Source: an uncultured Stomatobaculum sp.
GTDB lineage: Bacteria; Bacillota; Clostridia; Lachnospirales; Lachnospiraceae
Length of the DNA: 15,668 nt
Direction: 5' to 3'
NCBI GenBank assembly: GCA_938010625.1
Contig: CALLVJ010000022.1
Location: forward strand, 1-15,668
How positions within the stretch are numbered: position 1 is the first letter of the stretch; each line of letters opens with the position of its first letter. The notes under the pieces are model-generated. The model worked only from the letters and a program-made list of their open reading frames with translations, was not told where the DNA came from and did not search any database. A program made the position numbers and the translations under genes. This document shows, piece by piece, positions 12,967-15,668 of the stretch.

Positions 12967-13836
12967 TTGCGAAGACAGCTGAGAGAGGAACCACTCTCAA
13001 AACATACAAGTTTTCGGATTGGCGGGCCGGCGGATTTTTACTATGAGCCGGAGAGTGTCGAAGAGATCCGGGCACTTCTCGCGCACTGCGGGGCAGAGGG
13101 GATTCAGACAGCAGTCATTGGCAACGGCTCCAACCTTCTGGTCGGCGACAAGGGCTTTCGCGGCGCGGTCATACGCCTCGGCGCAGGGTTTGGCGCGATT
13201 ACCGTGCAGGAATGCTGCCTGCGGGCAGAGGCGGGCGCAGCGCTCGGAAAACTGGCGAGGACAGCGGCGGAGGCTAACTTAAGCGGGCTCGCCTTTGCAG
13301 CGGGGATTCCGGGGACGGTCGGCGGCGCATTGGTCATGAATGCCGGCGCCTATGGCAGCGAGATAAAGGACATACTTGAGTGCACGGAACTTTTATTTCC
13401 GGACGGCAGCGTGCGGGAGGTCGGCGCGGAGGAGCTGGATTTCAGTTACCGGCACAGCAATATCTCAGCGCGGGGCGCGATTGTGCTGTCGGCGACCTTC
13501 CGCCTCAGGCCGGGTGAGCGCGAAGAGATTCTCGAAGAAATGCAGAGCTATGCTGCGTTCCGGCGCGAAAAGCAGCCGTTAGAATTTCCGAGCGCGGGCT
13601 CTGCCTTCAAGCGTCCGGTGGGGGATGCAGCGGCGCGTCTTCTGGATGCTGCGGGTTGCAAGGGCCTCCGAATTGGCGGAGCAGCCATCTCAGAGAAACA
13701 CGCGGGTTTTCTCGTCAATCTGGACCATGCGAGCGCGGCAGATGTGCGCGCCGTGCTGCGGGAAGCGGCGGCGCGGGTGGAAGCGCAGTCCGGCGTCCGG
13801 CTGGAACCGGAAATTTGCTTCCTCGGGGAGTTTTGA
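12967..13836 (+). CDS. murB: UDP-N-acetylenolpyruvoylglucosamine reductase
   Basis: FAD enzyme that reduces UDP-GlcNAc-enolpyruvate to UDP-MurNAc with NADPH, the second committed step of peptidoglycan synthesis in the cytosol. The 289 residues show the FAD-binding parts SFRIGGPADF (15-24), VIGNGSNLLVGDKGF (50-64) and GLAFAAGIPGTVGGALVMNAGAYG (two blocks, 107-130), then SYRHSNI (160-166), the catalytic Ser212 in SAGSAFKRP and Glu282 near the end. It lacks the long insert of E. coli-type enzymes and so belongs to the shorter Gram-positive class. Translation starts at TTG, supported by AGGAGGA at 12953-12959; the protein is about 15-20 residues shorter at its N-terminus than many relatives because no earlier start exists in frame. 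It lies 17 bp after hprK and 1 bp before whiA. Confidence 0.96.
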   Translation: MRRQLREEPLSKHTSFRIGGPADFYYEPESVEEIRALLAHCGAEGIQTAVIGNGSNLLVGDKGFRGAVIRLGAGFGAITVQECCLRAEAGAALGKLARTAAEANLSGLAFAAGIPGTVGGALVMNAGAYGSEIKDILECTELLFPDGSVREVGAEELDFSYRHSNISARGAIVLSATFRLRPGEREEILEEMQSYAAFRREKQPLEFPSAGSAFKRPVGDAAARLLDAAGCKGLRIGGAAISEKHAGFLVNLDHASAADVRAVLREAAARVEAQSGVRLEPEICFLGEF

Positions 13837-13837
13837 G

Positions 13838-14791
13838 ATGTCCTTTTCGGCAGCTGTCAAGGAAGAACTCGCGGAGATGATACCAACAGATATCTCGCTG
13901 TTTACAGCGGAGTTGCAGGGCTTATTGCTGTACGGCGCGAAGTTGACAGAAATAAACGGCGGTGTGGAACTCCGCTTTCTCAGTGAGCACGAGGAAAGTG
14001 CGAGAAAATACTTTACATTCATAAAAAAAACAGATAGAATCAAAAAAGATTTTGCCATCACAACACATCATCCGAACGGAAAAAACAAAAGTTGCAGCGC
14101 TGTCCTTTCCCGAACAGACGCCGCTGTGCTCCTTGAGAGCGCGGCTCTCACCTTTGCGGACGGCGAATTGCAGATTGGCAGAAAATCAGAACAGAAACTC
14201 TCCAGTGAAGAAGCGCGGCGCGCCTTTCTCCGGGGCGCCTTTCTTGCAGCGGGATCTATCTCGGATCCCGAGCGTTTTTATCACTTGGAATTCGTCTGTA
14301 CGGATGAGACAAAAGCATGGTATTTGAAACTGCTCCTCTCTGCGGTCGGTGAGACAGCAGGCGTGGTGCAACGGAAGGGACACTTTGTGGTCTATTTGAA
14401 GGACAGCGAGGAGATTGTTGCGCTGCTCGGCATGATGGAAGCTTCCCGTGCACTGCTGGCGCTGGAAAATATCCGCATTGTGAAGGACATGCGAAACCAT
14501 GTGAATCGCAAGGTGAATTGCGAGACGGCGAATTTACAGAAGACGGTGGATGCTGCGCTCAAGCAACTGGATGATATTGCCTGCATCTGCCGAGCAGAGG
14601 GACTTGAGAATTTGCCGCCAGCACTCGCCGAGATGGCAGAAGTCCGCTTGGAGTATCCGGAGGCTTCCCTCAAGGAATTGGGAACTTATCTGAATCCGCC
14701 AGTCGGCAAGAGCGGCGTGAATCACAGATTGCGGAAACTCTCGGAATATGCGGATGAATTGCGGGGCACGAGAAAAGAGGGTGAACAATGA
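13838..14791 (+). CDS. whiA: DNA-binding regulator WhiA
   Basis: WhiA couples a degenerate LAGLIDADG homing-endonuclease-like fold to a helix-turn-helix; in actinobacteria it controls sporulation septation and in Bacillus it affects cell division and chromosome segregation. The 317 residues show the WhiA N-terminal domain (about 20-105), the LAGLIDADG-like part with RRAFLRGAFLAAGSISDP (127-144), and the C-terminal HTH with EMAEVRLEYPEASLKELG (265-282) and PPVGKSGVNHRLRKL (287-301), a strongly conserved signature. The start follows murB by one base, with GGGGAG at 13825-13830. The stop overlaps the next gene as ATGA. The N-terminal third is poorer in GC than murB and contains a run of eight A at 14023-14030. 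In relatives I remember, rapZ and yvcK usually precede whiA; here they do not. Confidence 0.95.
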   Translation: MSFSAAVKEELAEMIPTDISLFTAELQGLLLYGAKLTEINGGVELRFLSEHEESARKYFTFIKKTDRIKKDFAITTHHPNGKNKSCSAVLSRTDAAVLLESAALTFADGELQIGRKSEQKLSSEEARRAFLRGAFLAAGSISDPERFYHLEFVCTDETKAWYLKLLLSAVGETAGVVQRKGHFVVYLKDSEEIVALLGMMEASRALLALENIRIVKDMRNHVNRKVNCETANLQKTVDAALKQLDDIACICRAEGLENLPPALAEMAEVRLEYPEASLKELGTYLNPPVGKSGVNHRLRKLSEYADELRGTRKEGEQ

Positions 14792-15051
14792 TTAAAAAGT
14801 CTATGGTGGTGAAGTTGAACGGGAAGAAAGCGGACGCAATGCCGGCAGCAATGCTGGTACAGGTTGCAAGCCAGTACGAGAGCAACATTTATGTGGACGA
14901 TGCAGACAAGCGCGTCAACGCAAAGAGTATCATGGGCATGATGACATTGAAGTTTGGTGATGGCAAAGAGGTATACATATCAGCAGACGGTGATGACGAG
15001 ATACATGCCGTAGATGAGATGGAAAGATATTTGACTTCAGCAGCGGTATAG
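14788..15051 (+). CDS. HPr-like protein lacking the phosphorelay His (Crh-type)
   Basis: An 87-residue protein with the whole HPr fold pattern. In HPr the segment G-[IL]-H-A-R-P-A carries His15, which accepts phosphate from enzyme I, and Arg17, which assists. Here the aligned bases encode KADAMPAAM: Asp16 replaces His15 and Met18 replaces Arg17. The regulatory site is intact as NAKSIMGMMTL, with Ser47 equal to HPr Ser46, the residue modified by HprK. So PEP-dependent sugar phosphotransfer should be impossible while Ser phosphorylation is possible, the defining property of Bacillus Crh (which has Gln at this place). The most likely role is a co-regulator for CcpA-type control, or an HprK-dependent effector on another target. 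It is coupled to whiA by an ATGA overlap with a ribosome site AGAGGG (14776-14781), and shares the operon with hprK. Last gene of the operon. Confidence 0.9.
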   Translation: MIKKSMVVKLNGKKADAMPAAMLVQVASQYESNIYVDDADKRVNAKSIMGMMTLKFGDGKEVYISADGDDEIHAVDEMERYLTSAAV

Positions 15052-15092
15052 CTGATAGAATAGATTGCATTTATCGGGTATGAGGGCTTGGG

Positions 15093-15171
15093 AAAAAGAC
15101 TCTAATTTTGTATACAGTATGATGATTGGCTTTACCGACATTATAAAGATACACAATTTGGAGTCTTTTTT
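15093..15171 (+). terminator. Long-stem hairpin ending the operon (terminator or small palindromic element)
   Basis: AAAAAGACTC (15093-15102) pairs perfectly with GAGTCTTTTT (15161-15170). Inside, 15104-15113 pairs with 15149-15158 with one mismatch, 15119-15124 with 15139-15144 (one G-T), and 15126-15129 with 15135-15138 around a 5-base loop. The run of six T fits an intrinsic terminator, but a structure of about 79 nt is far longer than the other terminators here. Confidence 0.7.
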
Positions 15172-15187
15172 GATGTAAAATTACTGC

Positions 15188-15216
15188 TTGCATTATTATA
15201 AATAATGGTGTATAGT
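15188..15216 (+). promoter_or_regulatory. Promoter of the amino-acid-binding lipoprotein gene, with nested dyads
   Basis: TTGCAT (15188-15193), a 17-bp spacer and TATAGT (15211-15216) form a good vegetative promoter; the leader would be about 38 nt. Two inverted repeats overlie it: TTGCAT (15188-15193) with ATGCAA (15218-15223), and ATTATT (15192-15197) with AATAAT (15201-15206), which could bind a repressor. Confidence 0.65.
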
Positions 15217-15260
15217 TATGCAATAAGAGATTATGAATTACATTTTTAACGGAGGATATT

Positions 15261-15668
15261 ATGAAGAAAAAAATATTAACAATAGCTTTGGTAGGACTTA
15301 TGGCGGCAAGTTTGGCGGCATGTGGAAAGGCAAGTGAGACACAAACATCAAATGCCGCAAGTGAAAGCGCATCAGACGGTAAAGCTGAAAGTAAATCAGA
15401 CGGTACCGCTAAAATTAAGACGGTAGAGGCAGGCAAACTTACATTAGCTACAAATGCGGAGTTCCCGCCATATGAATATCATGACGGAGATAAGATTGTA
15501 GGTATCGATATGGATATAGCGGATGCCATAGCTAAGAAGCTTGGTCTTGAAGTACAGATTGAGGATATAGCATTTGATTCTGTAATCCTGGAGGTAACTT
15601 CAGGTAAAGCGGATATCGGACTTGCAGGTATTTCAGCTACAGATGAGAGAAAGCAAAGTGTAGATTTT
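15261..15668 (+). CDS. Amino-acid ABC transporter substrate-binding lipoprotein (family 3), 5' part
   Basis: The first 136 codons of a gene that runs past the window end. The signal peptide MKKKILTIALVGLMAASLAAC ends in a lipobox with Cys21, so the protein is anchored on the outer face of the membrane. Residues 22-52 are a Ser/Ala/Lys linker with an internal duplication. From residue 58 the sequence is typical of extracellular solute-binding proteins of family 3: LTLATNAEFPPYEY, then GIDMDIADAIAKKLG, then KADIGLAGISATDERKQSV. Such proteins deliver polar or basic amino acids, or cystine, to a permease and ATPase, whose genes would be expected downstream. GGAGGA at 15251-15256 supports the start. 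Composition differs from the preceding operon: AT-rich, with ATA used for 5 of 12 Ile codons. Confidence 0.93.
   Translation, partial: MKKKILTIALVGLMAASLAACGKASETQTSNAASESASDGKAESKSDGTAKIKTVEAGKLTLATNAEFPPYEYHDGDKIVGIDMDIADAIAKKLGLEVQIEDIAFDSVILEVTSGKADIGLAGISATDERKQSVDF
15371..15405 (+). repeat. 11-bp in-frame direct repeat in the lipoprotein linker
   Basis: ATCAGACGGTA occurs at 15371-15381 and again at 15395-15405, a 24-bp (8-codon) period encoding the repeated SDG of the disordered linker behind the lipidated Cys. Confidence 0.85.

Noticed and set aside
13625..13837. Upstream extension of whiA
   Set aside because: It is an out-of-frame reading of the murB 3' end; WhiA proteins start with MSFSxxVKEEL as at 13838.

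Overview
The window looks like chromosomal DNA of a low-to-mid-GC Firmicute, most likely a member of the Lachnospiraceae or a close clostridial relative with a rather GC-rich genome. The basis is gene content and protein sequence style: an HprK/HPr-type regulatory pair, WhiA, a clostridial-type MurB, a DUF1846 protein, Gram-positive lipoproteins, AGGAGG ribosome sites and TTG/GTG starts. No tool was run, so the taxonomic call is an inference.

Layout. 1-389 is the C-terminal end of an oligopeptide ABC transporter ATPase (OppF type). It is followed by a small radical SAM protein (428-1300), which converges on a LysR regulator on the minus strand (1377-2333, TTG start). A tRNA-Leu(UAG) with its own strong promoter and a terminator follows (2510-2688). 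Next comes a two-gene lipoprotein operon (2753-3693) ending in a terminator that can serve both strands, shared with a convergent MATE exporter (3804-5192, minus). Divergent from the exporter is ftsH (5386-7689), with an unusually long acidic cytosolic N-terminus. A near-perfect UUCG hairpin (7747-7784) separates ftsH from a convergent DUF1846 gene (7798-9270, minus).

The right half is a tightly packed plus-strand operon: a DUF1653-like gene (9372), uvrC (9979), hprK (11819), murB (12967), whiA (13838) and an HPr-like gene (14788-15051). The junctions overlap by 8, 47 and 4 bp or are separated by gaps of 1 and 17 bp. It couples DNA repair, carbon-status signalling by Ser-phosphorylation, a peptidoglycan precursor step and the WhiA regulator. 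The HPr-like product lacks the phosphorelay His (Asp instead) and the neighbouring Arg (Met instead) but keeps the HprK target Ser, so it looks like a Crh-type regulator rather than a PTS carrier. HprK in the same operon carries a charged C-terminal extension of about 75 residues. The usual rapZ/yvcK genes are absent between murB and whiA.

From about 15052 onward the DNA changes character. It becomes strongly AT-rich and holds a roughly 79-nt long-stem hairpin, a promoter with nested dyads and the start of an amino-acid-binding lipoprotein gene (15261 to the window end) that uses ATA codons freely. The most interesting leads are the HprK/His-less HPr pair, the FtsH extension, and this compositional boundary. 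No phage, IS element, CRISPR array or defence system was seen.
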